A stretch of 64,000 nucleotides of DNA from Capnocytophaga stomatis (GCF_002302635.1 NZ_CP022387.1:2046001-2110000), one strand, 5' to 3'. Shown: positions 17,547-26,129, counted from the stretch's first letter. Notes: generated by a model not told the origin, from the sequence alone. Numbers and translations are program-made.

Positions 17547-18941
17547 TTAAAAAGCAATTTCCACAGCAGAAGGGAAAAGCCTTTCGGGGTCAAAGAAAAT
17601 TGAACAACTGTTTATCAGATGTTTCGTATCGGGTTGTGCAATCCCTTTGAAAACTTGTTTTCCGTTGACGATAACTGTTATTTCTTTGCCTAAATCTACT
17701 AATTGAGCGTTCAAATATAGTGTAAATTTGCCTTTTGATGCAGGAACGTGTGTTTTTTCATATTTGGTAAAGAAATTCCAACGCGGACTTTTTTCTACAC
17801 CTTGATAGGTAACCGCATCAACTTGGACGTTTATGGTATTATCTGTAATTTCCATCGTGTAACGTGTACGGTCGGAAGTACGTTCTTGTACTGCAATGTT
17901 ATAAAATCCTTTTCGATAGATGCCATCCATCGGAAAATCTTCCCAAACTACCTTTTTCGGGTGTGGATTTCGCTTGTACTGTTTCAGCCAAGGAGTGGTA
18001 GGAAAGTAATTTATATCGTGTCCCATACGAGGTATGAGTTCGATGTGATGAACAAACCCCTCAGGGTCTGCTTGTTGATGTTTTTCAAAGGCTTCTTGGG
18101 TGTATCGGGTAAGTAAATCGCGATGAAACATATAATCTTGCTCGCCTGTTCGGAGAGAAAAAGCAATATTTCTGCAATTTTCAACAGGAGCATTGATAAG
18201 TGGCTCACCCCCTGCCATTGGTCCTACCCCTGCCAAGTAATCTGCATAGAACGATGCCAAACGCTGACTGCCATAGCCTCCTTCTGAAATCCCGAAGAAA
18301 TATACTTTATTAGCATCAATATCTCCTGAGAGAAAAGCCAAGCGAAGTAATTTTTCCCAAGCGAATTGTTTCCCCTTTTGCCACCAACGATACAACGCCC
18401 CCGTGTTGGGTATCTGCGGAATAAAGTAAGCTGATGGAGCGTCATTAAAGGCTTCCCCTAAGGCTATTCCAGCTGCCCACTCCTGATGTTTATCTGACGA
18501 ACCGTGCAAGTAAAGAAAAAGCGGGTATCCCTCTTGTGGTTTACTTCCTTTGTAACCATAGTAATAAGGCATCACGGCATTTTTCTCCAAGTTCTCAGGA
18601 ATGTTCCATTTGGAGGAAGTTCTCGAATTTAACGGATTTAATGCTCCTAACTTCTGTTCGGAAAACTTTTCATTTGCTTCTTTCCACGCTTTCCATATTT
18701 CTTGTTGGGCATTGGGTATTTCAGCAATTGACAACTTTTTACCTTCTTGGAAAAGTCCCGTTTTACCTGCCAAATGGTCTGCAAAAAATGGTTTAACACT
18801 TTCCTCAGATGTATTCTCTTTTGGGGTTTCTTGCTCTGACTGAGGAACTTCTTTACCGTTTGGGGCGTCAGAATGCTCCTTTTTGGTACAGGATGTAAAA
18901 AGCAACGTTGTAAGTGCTAATAATGAAAATATACGGTTCAT
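17547..18941 (-). CDS. Lipoprotein, alpha/beta-hydrolase esterase
   Basis: A 464-aa exported protein. The start at 18941 (MNRIFSLLALTTLLFTSCTKK) gives a good lipoprotein signal with Cys at the lipobox; a longer frame from 19025 lacks one. The hydrolase domain shows the oxyanion region LFLYLHGSSDKHQEW, the nucleophile elbow FFGISEGGYGSQRL with Ser, and a late GHDINYFP that may hold the catalytic His. This resembles polysaccharide or feruloyl esterase-type hydrolases. A C-terminal domain is strand-rich. It probably sits in a membrane and cleaves an ester in a glycan or peptide. The gene is inserted between sufB and sufC and flanked by palindromic repeats. Confidence 0.8.
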   Translation of the reverse strand: MNRIFSLLALTTLLFTSCTKKEHSDAPNGKEVPQSEQETPKENTSEESVKPFFADHLAGKTGLFQEGKKLSIAEIPNAQQEIWKAWKEANEKFSEQKLGALNPLNSRTSSKWNIPENLEKNAVMPYYYGYKGSKPQEGYPLFLYLHGSSDKHQEWAAGIALGEAFNDAPSAYFIPQIPNTGALYRWWQKGKQFAWEKLLRLAFLSGDIDANKVYFFGISEGGYGSQRLASFYADYLAGVGPMAGGEPLINAPVENCRNIAFSLRTGEQDYMFHRDLLTRYTQEAFEKHQQADPEGFVHHIELIPRMGHDINYFPTTPWLKQYKRNPHPKKVVWEDFPMDGIYRKGFYNIAVQERTSDRTRYTMEITDNTINVQVDAVTYQGVEKSPRWNFFTKYEKTHVPASKGKFTLYLNAQLVDLGKEITVIVNGKQVFKGIAQPDTKHLINSCSIFFDPERLFPSAVEIAF

Positions 18942-19034
18942 AATCAATTTGTTTACACGAATAATATTTTTATGATTTGTTTTTATATAGATTTTATTTG
19001 TGTTGTTGTTTGTCCTGTGTTGCAAATCACATTG

Positions 19035-19105
19035 TACGGGCGAATTGCGATTCGCCCCTACGTGGGAACTGACAATGTAGACGAAATATATTTCGCCCCT
19101 ACATA
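19035..19105. repeat. Palindromic REP-like repeats
   Basis: Two adjacent hairpins: GGGCGAAT with ATTCGCCC (19038-19057) and CGAAATATATTTCG (about 19081-19094), each followed by CCCCTAC. They belong to the same family as the copies at 19.74-20.38 kb. Confidence 0.75.
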
Positions 19106-19131
19106 AAAATACGCTATCCCTCTTTTATTGA

Positions 19132-19716
19132 TTAAGCAAACATATCACTTTCTTTGTCAGAATTCCATACATATTCAATATGCGTGGCGATTTGTTGTGC
19201 TTTTTCCTTGCTGAATTGATTCGCTACAAAATCCAATGTCATATCAATCCCTGCGGAAACACCTGACGAAGTATAAAACTTTCCATCCACCACCCATCGG
19301 GCTTTTCGCTTCCAGCAAACCTCAGGAGCCATTTGCATCGCCCAATCAAAAGCCTTTTTATTGGAGGTTGCTTCACGATTATTGAGCAATCCTGTTTTTG
19401 CAAGCAATACGCTACCTGTGCAAATACTTAGACAAAACGCAGCCTTTTCCGCAAATGAAAAAAGAGTTTCTATAAAAATGGAATCATCAACCAACCTTCT
19501 TGTTCCTTGTCCGCCTGGGATTACTAAAATGTCTGTTGGCTTGGCTTCCGTTATTTTCTGTGTGATAATTTGTGTTCCCTGTTTGCTTGTTATAATTCCC
19601 CCATTGATGGAAAAATATTTTAGATTGAATGTTTCCACTTTACCCAAAATCTCCACAGGACCAAACAAGTCCAACGTTTCAAAATCATCAAACAGTAGTA
19701 GGTTTATATTCCTCAT
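19132..19716 (-). CDS. DJ-1/PfpI family protein
   Basis: A 194-aa protein with the class I glutamine-amidotransferase-like fold. MRNINLLLFDDFETLDLFGPVEILG is the usual first strand and the conserved acidic residue; the cysteine elbow is FCLSICTGSVLLAKTGLL (Cys about residue 107). The VVDGKFYTSSGVSAGIDMTL segment is typical of the isonitrile hydratase and AraC-N subfamily. The ATG at 19716 matches the family start; an earlier one at 19758 adds unrelated residues. Its exact substrate is unknown. Palindromic repeats lie on both sides. Confidence 0.88.
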   Translation of the reverse strand: MRNINLLLFDDFETLDLFGPVEILGKVETFNLKYFSINGGIITSKQGTQIITQKITEAKPTDILVIPGGQGTRRLVDDSIFIETLFSFAEKAAFCLSICTGSVLLAKTGLLNNREATSNKKAFDWAMQMAPEVCWKRKARWVVDGKFYTSSGVSAGIDMTLDFVANQFSKEKAQQIATHIEYVWNSDKESDMFA

Positions 19717-19744
19717 ATGACCACATTTAGATATTTCAGTAATG

Positions 19745-20380
19745 AAAGCGAATTGCAATTCGCCCCTACGTGGGACACATAATATACGGACGAAATGTAT
19801 TTCGTCCCTACACGGATGCTGTTTGTTCCGTGTTGCAAATCACGATGTACGGGCGAAAAATATTTTGCCCCTACAAGGATATTACTCGTCCCATCTTGGA
19901 CATTACTCGTCCCATCTTGGACATTACTCGTCCCATCTTGGACATTGTTCATCCCATCTTGGACATTGTTCGTTCCATCTTGGACATTGTTCGTCCTATC
20001 TTGGACATTGTTCGTCCTATCTTGGACATTGTTCGTTCTATCTTGGACATTGTTCGTCCCACATAGGAAATGCGTTATCCTTTATAGAAAAATATAATAT
20101 TTAGATGGAAAATGTTTTTTCCTTGTACAAATATTGTTTTTTTTACGTAAAAATGCTTCAATGTTTGGTCGTATGTAATTCGTTACTACGTGGAACACGC
20201 GATATACAGACGAAATATATTTCGTTCCTACACGGATACTGTTTGTTTCGTGTTGTAAATCACAATGTACGGGCGAAAAATATTTCGCCCCTACGTGGAA
20301 CACGTGATATACGGATGAAATATATTTCGTGCCGAATTATATTAAATGATGTAAGGGTGTATTGCAATACACCCCTACTG
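19745..20380. repeat. Palindromic repeat field
   Basis: At least six hairpins of the pattern GACGAAATNTATTTCGTCCCTAC or GGGCGAAAAATATTTCGCCCCTAC, plus GCGAATTGCAATTCGC (19749) and GTGTATTGCAATACAC (about 20358), are scattered through this non-coding stretch. They interrupt nothing that I can recognise as a gene. Open frames exist here on both strands only because the repeats lack stop codons. A tandem array is embedded at 19881-20069. Confidence 0.8.
19881..20069. repeat. 21-bp tandem repeat, eight full units
   Basis: Units of the form ATTACTCGTCCCATCTTGGAC (consensus with GTTCGT variants later) repeat eight times with exact 21-bp spacing from 19881 to 20048, then a degraded ninth. The first three are identical and the later ones drift, which points to expansion from one end. 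Confidence 0.9.
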
Positions 20381-20481
20381 TATTAACGCCTTGTTATGGT
20401 TGTTTTCTTTGAAAAATAGCTTGATACTTGGCTTTTTTATCTTTCTTTTAAAGAAAAATTCTTGCCTGTCCGTGCTACGGA

Positions 20482-21939
20482 TTAGCCGACGCTTCCTTCC
20501 AAAGAGATTTCCAATAATTTCTGAGCTTCTACGGCAAATTCCATCGGGAGTTTGTTTAAAACCTCCTTGCTGAAACCGTTTACAATCAGGGCGATGGCTT
20601 TTTCCGTGTCGATACCCCGTTGATTGCAGTAGAAAATTTGGTCTTCCCCAATTTTGGAAGTCGTTGCTTCGTGTTCTATTTGGGCAGTCTTGTTTTTTGC
20701 TTCGATATATGGAAAGGTATGAGCCCCACACTCGTTACCCATCAAAAGCGAATCACACTGCGAAAAGTTTCGTGCATTCTCCGCATTCGGACTTACTTTC
20801 ACCAAGCCTCGGTAAGAATTCTGCGATTGTCCCGCAGAAATCCCTTTGGAAATAATGGTTGAACGGGTGTTTTTTCCTAAATGAATCATTTTTGTTCCTG
20901 TATCTGCCTGTTGGAAGTGATTCGTTACGGCGATGGAGTAAAATTCCCCAATCGAATTATCACCTTTCAGCACACACGAAGGATATTTCCACGTTACTGC
21001 GGAACCTGTCTCGACCTGTGTCCAAGATATTTTGGCGTTCTTTTCACATAATCCGCGTTTGGTTACAAAATTGAAAACGCCTCCTTTACCATCTTTATCG
21101 CCTGGAAACCAGTTCTGTACGGTTGAGTATTTTATCTCGGCATTGTCCAAAGCAATGAGTTCCACTACGGCAGCGTGCAATTGGTTTTCGTCACGTTGCG
21201 GAGCGGTACATCCTTCAAGATACGACACATAACTACCTTCATCGGCAATTACGAGCGTACGCTCAAACTGTCCCGTACCTGCCTGATTGATACGGAAATA
21301 CGTTGAAAGTTCCATCGGACAACGAACGCCCTTTGGTATATAACAGAACGACCCATCGGAAAATACCGCCGAGTTCAGGGCAGCATAAAAATTGTCGGTT
21401 CGTGGTACTACCGAGCCGATGTATTTTTGCACCAATTCGGGGTGTTCTTGAATGGCTTCGGAAATGGAACAGAAAATAATTCCCTTTTCAGCCAACGTCT
21501 TTTTGAAAGTTGTCGCCACCGAAACGGAATCCATCACGATGTCCATCGCAACAGGAGCAACGCCCGTGAGACGTTTCTGCTCTTCGATGGAAATTCCTAA
21601 CTTGTTAAAAGTTTCTAAAAGTTTCGGGTCTACTTCATCTAAACTTTCGTATTGCGGTTTTTGTTTGGGTGCGGAATAATACGAAATGTCTTGGAAATCA
21701 GGTTTTTCGTAATTTACATTTGCCCACTCGGGTTCTTCCATTTCTTTCCAAATGCGGAAAGCCTCGAGACGCCAATTGGTCATCCACTCAGGCTCGTTTT
21801 TCTTTTTGGAAATCGCAATTACAATTTCCTCATTGAGTCCCTTTGGGAATGTTTCGGCTTCGATGTCGGTATAAAAACCGTACGCATATTCTTTGGTTTG
21901 CAGTTCGTCGCGTAAATCGTCTTCTGTGTATTTTGCCAT
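20482..21939 (-). CDS. sufB: SufB, Fe-S cluster assembly scaffold
   Basis: A 485-aa SufB starting [14 protein letters not shown]; an upstream in-frame ATG at 21981 adds 14 unrelated residues and is less likely. The core beta-helix region contains [16 protein letters not shown], the conserved [21 protein letters not shown] and, near the C-terminus, [15 protein letters not shown], matching known SufB sequences. With SufC and SufD it builds Fe-S clusters under iron limitation and oxidative stress. It is transcribed leftward after the A-type carrier gene, but a four-helix-bundle gene lies between them. Confidence 0.97.
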   Translation of the reverse strand: MAKYTEDDLRDELQTKEYAYGFYTDIEAETFPKGLNEEIVIAISKKKNEPEWMTNWRLEAFRIWKEMEEPEWANVNYEKPDFQDISYYSAPKQKPQYESLDEVDPKLLETFNKLGISIEEQKRLTGVAPVAMDIVMDSVSVATTFKKTLAEKGIIFCSISEAIQEHPELVQKYIGSVVPRTDNFYAALNSAVFSDGSFCYIPKGVRCPMELSTYFRINQAGTGQFERTLVIADEGSYVSYLEGCTAPQRDENQLHAAVVELIALDNAEIKYSTVQNWFPGDKDGKGGVFNFVTKRGLCEKNAKISWTQVETGSAVTWKYPSCVLKGDNSIGEFYSIAVTNHFQQADTGTKMIHLGKNTRSTIISKGISAGQSQNSYRGLVKVSPNAENARNFSQCDSLLMGNECGAHTFPYIEAKNKTAQIEHEATTSKIGEDQIFYCNQRGIDTEKAIALIVNGFSKEVLNKLPMEFAVEAQKLLEISLEGSVG

Positions 21940-21965
21940 AGTTTTAGTTTTTAAGTTTAAGGTCT

Positions 21966-21986
21966 GAGGTTCAAAGTTCAAGGTTT
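21966..21986. repeat. Left inverted repeat flanking four-helix-bundle gene
   Basis: GAGGTTCAAAGTTCAAGGTT here matches, in inverted orientation, the repeat at 22454-22483. The gene at 22020-22409 lies between the two copies. Confidence 0.6.
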
Positions 21987-22019
21987 AAAGAGTGGAACTC
22001 TGAATATGTAACCTTAAAA

Positions 22020-22409
22020 TTATTTATATTTTATCCCTTTTAAATTGCTGTTAATTAAATAATTGATAAATGTATTTGTTTTTTTACTTAAAATCTCTGT
22101 TTGATTTTTTAATCTGATAAATTCTTCTTCGGAAATGAATCCTCTATCTAAAATTCGATACAATTGCGACCTTGTTTCTCCACAAGAAGCCTTCGCTATT
22201 GATAAAAATTGTACAAATTCCTTGTTGCCATTACGTTCAAAGCCTTCTGCTATATTATCCATTATTGACCCTGAGGCACCATCAATTTGATTACTTAAAC
22301 GAAAATTATTTTTAAGTGCCGAATTTTCAATAATTTGATAAATATCATTGCTAAGTATTCTTGCTAATTGCCAAATCTCTAAGTCTTCAAATTTTTTTAT
22401 TGTAGCCAT
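22020..22409 (-). CDS. Four-helix-bundle protein (S23/IVP family)
   Basis: A 129-aa member of the family first seen inside 23S rRNA intervening sequences. Typical motifs are FEDLEIWQLARILS at the start, IDGASGSIMDNIAEGFERNGNKEF in the middle and SCGETRSQLYRILDRGFI. The function is unknown; such proteins form helical oligomers. It sits inside the suf operon between the A-type carrier and sufB, flanked by inverted repeats, which suggests it arrived as a cassette. Confidence 0.9.
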   Translation of the reverse strand: MATIKKFEDLEIWQLARILSNDIYQIIENSALKNNFRLSNQIDGASGSIMDNIAEGFERNGNKEFVQFLSIAKASCGETRSQLYRILDRGFISEEEFIRLKNQTEILSKKTNTFINYLINSNLKGIKYK

Positions 22410-22453
22410 ATTGCGTTTTTAGGATTGGATGCGTAAAGTTTCGGACAAAACTC

Positions 22454-22483
22454 CAAACTTTGAACCTCAAACTTTGAACCTTG
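22454..22483. repeat. Right inverted repeat flanking four-helix-bundle gene
   Basis: Two tandem copies of CAAACTTTGAACC with a final TTG form the inverted counterpart of the repeat at 21966-21986. Confidence 0.6.
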
Positions 22484-22488
22484 AATAC

Positions 22489-22818
22489 TTACAACGAAAA
22501 ACTCTCTCCGCAACCGCAAGTTCGGTTAGCGTTCGGATTGTTGAATACAAAACCTTTGCCGTTTAGTCCGCCTGAATATTCCAAAATAGTTCCTACTAAA
22601 TAGAGAAAACTTTTTTTATTCACAGCGATTCGTATTGCGTTGTCTTCAAATATTTTATCGTTATCATCGGTGGTTTTATCGAATTTGAGTTCGTATGAAA
22701 GTCCGCTACATCCGCCACTTTTCACGCCCACTCGAACAAAATCGGTAGCAGGGTCAAAACCTTCTTCTTCCATTAAGGAAATCAGTTTCTTTTTTGCTTG
22801 TTCAGATACTTGAATCAT
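22489..22818 (-). CDS. A-type Fe-S carrier (SufA/IscA family)
   Basis: A 109-aa HesB/IscA-type protein. The three conserved cysteines are seen in VGVKSGGCSGLSYEL (Cys about 37) and NRTCGCGESFSL at the C-terminus (Cys-Gly-Cys). It carries nascent clusters from the SufBCD scaffold to target proteins. It is the first gene of the leftward suf transcript, with a promoter box 66 bp upstream. The paralogue type (sufA, iscA or erpA) cannot be told from sequence alone. Confidence 0.95.
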   Translation of the reverse strand: MIQVSEQAKKKLISLMEEEGFDPATDFVRVGVKSGGCSGLSYELKFDKTTDDNDKIFEDNAIRIAVNKKSFLYLVGTILEYSGGLNGKGFVFNNPNANRTCGCGESFSL

Positions 22819-22883
22819 TGTGTTTTATGTTTTGATTACTTTTTGAAAAAAGTAAATATATGATATATGTCAGTTTTTGGCGA

Positions 22884-22891
22884 CAAAAATA
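22884..22891 (-). promoter_or_regulatory. Promoter -7 box of suf genes
   Basis: TATTTTTG on the minus strand, fitting TAnnTTTG, is 66 bp upstream of the A-type carrier start. Confidence 0.5.
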
Positions 22892-22998
22892 GTACATATA
22901 ATTCAAATACCAATATGTACATAATCAAATTATATGTATTTTGGTATAAGTTTTTCTTATTATTGTTTTCCGTAAAGGATTAAAAAGTAATATAGAAG

Positions 22999-23550
22999 TT
23001 ATTTTGAAATGGAATCCAACAAATTGCGAATTTCATCACTATTCCACTTAGCAATTCTGTCGCTTTTTGCTCTAACAAGTCCTTGTTTATCAATGATATA
23101 TCCCGAAGGTATTTTTTCTGAGTCAAAAGGCATTTTTTCTCCTATGATTAAATAAGTTACTTTAAAATCGTATCCTCTTTTAGCCATCAATTCTTCAACG
23201 GGAGCAGGTAACTCATTGGTAATGATGTAAAAATCAACTTTTTCTTTGTAATCATTATAAAGTTTTTGTATTCCTGATAGGTCGGCAACGCTGGTAACTC
23301 TCCAAGACGACCAAAAATAAACAAAAGAAGGTTTTTTTCCTTCTGATTGTGAAAAGTTAAATTCTTTGTTATCTCTGTCTTTTAATTTCCAATCAAAGTC
23401 AATTTTATATTGTTCATTTTCAGGAGGAATTTCCGCAGAGCTGGCAAATATTCTTTGCAAGATTATTTTACTTTCATATCCCAAAGGAGTTACAAAAAAG
23501 GAAATTACAAATAGGATAAGTACCAGATTTAAAATAGTTTTTAGTTTCAT
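22999..23550 (-). CDS. TlpA-like thioredoxin-fold protein lacking CxxC
   Basis: A 183-aa exported or membrane-anchored protein: residues about 5-25 (ILNLVLILFVISFFVTPLGY) form a hydrophobic anchor. The rest is a thioredoxin-like domain, FNFSQSEGKKPSFVYFWSSWRVTSVADLSGIQKLYNDY, then IPSGYIIDKQGLVRAK with the usual cis-Pro segment (PSGY). At the active site, where TlpA/ResA have WCxPC, this protein reads WSSWRVTS, so both cysteines are absent and it cannot be a normal disulfide reductase. It may have a structural or haem-binding role. Promoter box about 57 bp upstream. Confidence 0.8.
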   Translation of the reverse strand: MKLKTILNLVLILFVISFFVTPLGYESKIILQRIFASSAEIPPENEQYKIDFDWKLKDRDNKEFNFSQSEGKKPSFVYFWSSWRVTSVADLSGIQKLYNDYKEKVDFYIITNELPAPVEELMAKRGYDFKVTYLIIGEKMPFDSEKIPSGYIIDKQGLVRAKSDRIAKWNSDEIRNLLDSISK

Positions 23551-23606
23551 TGTTACGTAATTATAAAATATTTTGAAGATTCAAATGCAAGCTTATTTTA
23601 ATTCCG

Positions 23607-23614
23607 CAAAAGTA
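23607..23614 (-). promoter_or_regulatory. Promoter -7 box of TlpA-like gene
   Basis: TACTTTTG on the minus strand, fitting TAnnTTTG, 57 bp upstream of the TlpA-like start. Confidence 0.5.
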
Positions 23615-23693
23615 TGTAAATAATATAGCTTTACAAAATGTTTGAAAAACAACTCTTTATAATGATTAAAACAAAAAGGTTTTGAAATAGAAG

Positions 23694-23738
23694 GGAGCAA
23701 AGAATCAAGATGTGAATCATCTTTGTTTTCTTTGCTCC
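23694..23738. terminator. Terminator of sucB, bidirectional hairpin
   Basis: GGAGCAAAGAA (23694-23704) pairs perfectly with TTCTTTGCTCC (23728-23738), with a 23-nt loop. The T-run is stronger on the plus strand. Confidence 0.6.
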
Positions 23739-23769
23739 TTTTTTATATATTGTGTTATAAGCGTTCGGA

Positions 23770-24984
23770 TTATAGCTCTAAAGCTGCTTTTGCATTTCCG
23801 TTCATTAAGATTTCTACGGGATTTTCAAGCGCTTCTTTTACAGCTACTAAGAAACCTACGGATTCGCGTCCGTCAATGATGCGATGGTCATACGAAAGTG
23901 CAACGTACATCACCGGAGCTACGACTATCTGTCCGTTTTTAACCACAGCTCGTTCTACAACATTGTGCATTCCTAAAATACCTGACTGTGGTGGATTGAT
24001 AATAGGCGTAGAGAGCATCGAACCGAAGACACCTCCATTTGTGATAGTGAAAGTTCCTCCCGTCATTTCGTCAACGGTAATCTGACCATCGCGAGCACGT
24101 AACGCCAAACGCTTCACTTCTGCTTCCACACCGCGAAATGATAAATTTTCAGCGTTGCGAATCACCGGAACCATCAATCCTTTTGGGCCTGAAACGGCTA
24201 TCGATATATCACAAAAGTTATACGTTACCTTTTCTTGCCCATCAATCATTGAATTTACGTCAGGATACATCTTTAAAGCCCTAACTACTGCCAATGTAAA
24301 GAATGACATAAACCCTAAATTTACATTATGTTTCTCCTTAAAGGCATCTTTGTACTGATTACGAAGCTCATAAATCGCAGTCATATCTACTTCGTTAAAA
24401 GTTGTGAGCATCGCTGTTTCATTTTTGGCAGATACTAACCGTTCTGCGACCTTACGGCGCAACATTGACATTTTTGTACGCGTTTCGCTGCGACTTCCGC
24501 CCGTTGGTGTTCCCATTGATGGCTTTGAAGCCTTTAAAGCATCGTATTTGGTGATACGTCCATCTCTGCCTGTGCCTTTTACTATCGATACAGGAATTTC
24601 TCTTTCTTCCAAAATTTTACGAGCTGACGGACTTGGTGTGTTGGTAGCGTAAGTTGTCTTCTCAACCGAAGTAGGTTTCGGTTCTTCTTTCTTAACTTCT
24701 TCTTTTTTAATCTCTTCTGTTTTTGATGTTGCTACGCCTGTCGGTTTGCTTGCTGATGTATCGATTAAACATACCACTTGTCCTACTTTTACAGCGTCTC
24801 CTTCCTCAGCTTGTAAGGTAATTACGCCACTGGCTTCGGCAGGAAGTTCAAGTGTTGCCTTATCTGAATCTACTTCGGCGATGGCTTGGTCTTTTTCTAC
24901 GTAATCTCCTGTTTTTACCAACCAACGAGCGATTTCCACTTCCGTTATCGACTCCCCTGGTGAGGGAACTTTCATTTCTAACAT
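23770..24984 (-). CDS. sucB: 2-oxoglutarate dehydrogenase E2, dihydrolipoyl succinyltransferase
   Basis: A 404-aa E2 subunit that transfers succinyl groups from lipoamide to CoA in the TCA cycle. One N-terminal lipoyl domain (1-76) has the lipoylated Lys in AEVDSDKATLELPAEASG (about residue 43). A linker rich in Lys, Glu and Pro (80-110) precedes the E3-binding domain, PSPSARKILEEREIPVSIVKGTGRDGRITKYDAL. The catalytic domain ends with the active-site motif ALSYDHRIIDGRESVGFL. It reads leftward after sucA but is separated from it by three small genes and two repeat arrays. Confidence 0.96.
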   Translation of the reverse strand: MLEMKVPSPGESITEVEIARWLVKTGDYVEKDQAIAEVDSDKATLELPAEASGVITLQAEEGDAVKVGQVVCLIDTSASKPTGVATSKTEEIKKEEVKKEEPKPTSVEKTTYATNTPSPSARKILEEREIPVSIVKGTGRDGRITKYDALKASKPSMGTPTGGSRSETRTKMSMLRRKVAERLVSAKNETAMLTTFNEVDMTAIYELRNQYKDAFKEKHNVNLGFMSFFTLAVVRALKMYPDVNSMIDGQEKVTYNFCDISIAVSGPKGLMVPVIRNAENLSFRGVEAEVKRLALRARDGQITVDEMTGGTFTITNGGVFGSMLSTPIINPPQSGILGMHNVVERAVVKNGQIVVAPVMYVALSYDHRIIDGRESVGFLVAVKEALENPVEILMNGNAKAALEL

Positions 24985-25035
24985 AGCATTATTAGTTTTA
25001 AGTATGAGTTTTTATTTATTATAATTCGTTATTAT

Positions 25036-25365
25036 TTATCTTGAAGTCTCAATGCCGAACTCTCTCCACTTTGCTTGCGGTATTGCTAACTTTACTACCG
25101 CATTAGCTTCCCTCATTTGCTCGTGAATTGCACTGAGTTTCTGAACAAATTCCTCTGTTTTGGCTTTGAGTTCCGCTTTGAGGCGTTCTTGTTCGTTATT
25201 AAGGGCAATTGCTTCCTCACATTGCTTTTCAAGTAGCGTAGTAAATTCGGAATCAATTCCTCTTTTCTGTACTTCTTGGGGATTATTTTTTAATCCCGCT
25301 ACCATTACCTGAGCTTTTGCTACAAGTTCGGCATAACTTACCTTAGGTCTGCTTGATTTTGCCAT
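25036..25365 (-). CDS. Hypothetical coiled-coil protein
   Basis: A 109-aa, Lys- and Glu-rich, mostly helical protein: MAKSSRPKVSYAELVAKAQ, then a long coiled-coil run NNEQERLKAELKAKTEEFVQKLSAI. No signal peptide or known domain. It lies 51 bp upstream of sucB on the same strand and so may be co-transcribed, although nothing suggests it acts with that enzyme. Confidence 0.7.
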   Translation of the reverse strand: MAKSSRPKVSYAELVAKAQVMVAGLKNNPQEVQKRGIDSEFTTLLEKQCEEAIALNNEQERLKAELKAKTEEFVQKLSAIHEQMREANAVVKLAIPQAKWREFGIETSR

Positions 25366-25817
25366 TTTGTTTCTTTTTTAGTTCCTATTTAATTTTTAAT
25401 TATCGAAAGAATACAATTATGTATTCCTATTTTCCTATACTGATTTCGTAACTCGGGGTGTGATATCTTCATCTTTGGTGTTTTTTACTTTCTATCAGAA
25501 TTTTTTTTCTTACCTATGGGATAGAATTTTTATACTTTGTCATCTAAAAAACTATCTTTGGTAAGCATTTTCTGATATAAAGTAATCAATTTTCTATCAT
25601 AAGTAGTTAGTTTCTGATATGAAGCAAGCTGTTTCTTGTCAGAAGCAATCAATTTCTGATGTGTAGCAAGCTATTCCTTGTCAGAAGCAATCAATTTCTG
25701 ATGTGTAGCAAGCTATTCCTTGTCAGAAGCAATCAATTTCTGATGTGTAGTAACCGATGCCTGACGTGAAGCAATCAATCCCTGAGATAAAAAATAATAA
25801 AAAGAACGTGTTTTTTG
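25366..25817. other. Non-coding gap with minisatellite
   Basis: No gene is visible in these 450 bp. The right half is the 21-bp array at 25569-25778; the left half is plain AT-rich spacer. Confidence 0.6.
25569..25778. repeat. 21-bp tandem repeat, ten units
   Basis: Ten units keep an exact 21-bp spacing. In the middle they alternate between TTTCTGATGTGTAGCAAGCTA and TTCCTTGTCAGAAGCAATCAA, so the higher-order unit is 42 bp. Outer units are more diverged. Confidence 0.92.
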
Positions 25818-26129
25818 TTATCTTGATATTTGGAAAACTACTTCCTGCATTTTTTTATCAATTTGCGGAGTGAAGTCGTTCCAATTTTCTATTTTGAATG
25901 TTTGTACCTTTTTAACGGACAATAAAAACCAATCTTTTTGAGAAAGTGCTTCTATTGCGTTGATAGTTTCCTGTTTTGAGGCTGTCTTTGAAAAATATAC
26001 GCCTTCTTGTTCCTGAACAAAGTCATAGCCTTGCAGTAATTCCGTTATTTTGTCGCTTACTTGGTTGTATGGCACGCCACAATTCTGCTCTGCTACGGAA
26101 GGTTCGATATCAAAAAGGATTGCATACAT
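25818..26129 (-). CDS. VapD-like protein (Cas2-fold ribonuclease family)
   Basis: A 103-aa protein resembling virulence-associated protein D. MYAILFDIEPSVAEQNCG matches the VapD first strand, with the conserved Asp; VYFSKTASKQETINAIEALSQ matches the middle, and the C-terminal FKIENWNDFTPQI mirrors the family's ...RIEENNDLTP. VapD proteins share the fold of Cas2 and cleave RNA, usually as toxins. No cognate antitoxin gene is evident next to it. It is an insertion between sucA and sucB. Confidence 0.7.
   Translation of the reverse strand: MYAILFDIEPSVAEQNCGVPYNQVSDKITELLQGYDFVQEQEGVYFSKTASKQETINAIEALSQKDWFLLSVKKVQTFKIENWNDFTPQIDKKMQEVVFQISR

Noticed and set aside
19742-20104. Three overlapping open frames of about 100 aa across the 21-bp array
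   Set aside because: All three forward frames are open because a 21-bp unit without stops keeps every frame open. No start, codon bias or family resemblance.
25569-25778. CRISPR-like array
   Set aside because: Units are contiguous without unique spacers; 21-bp tandem repeats are a minisatellite.
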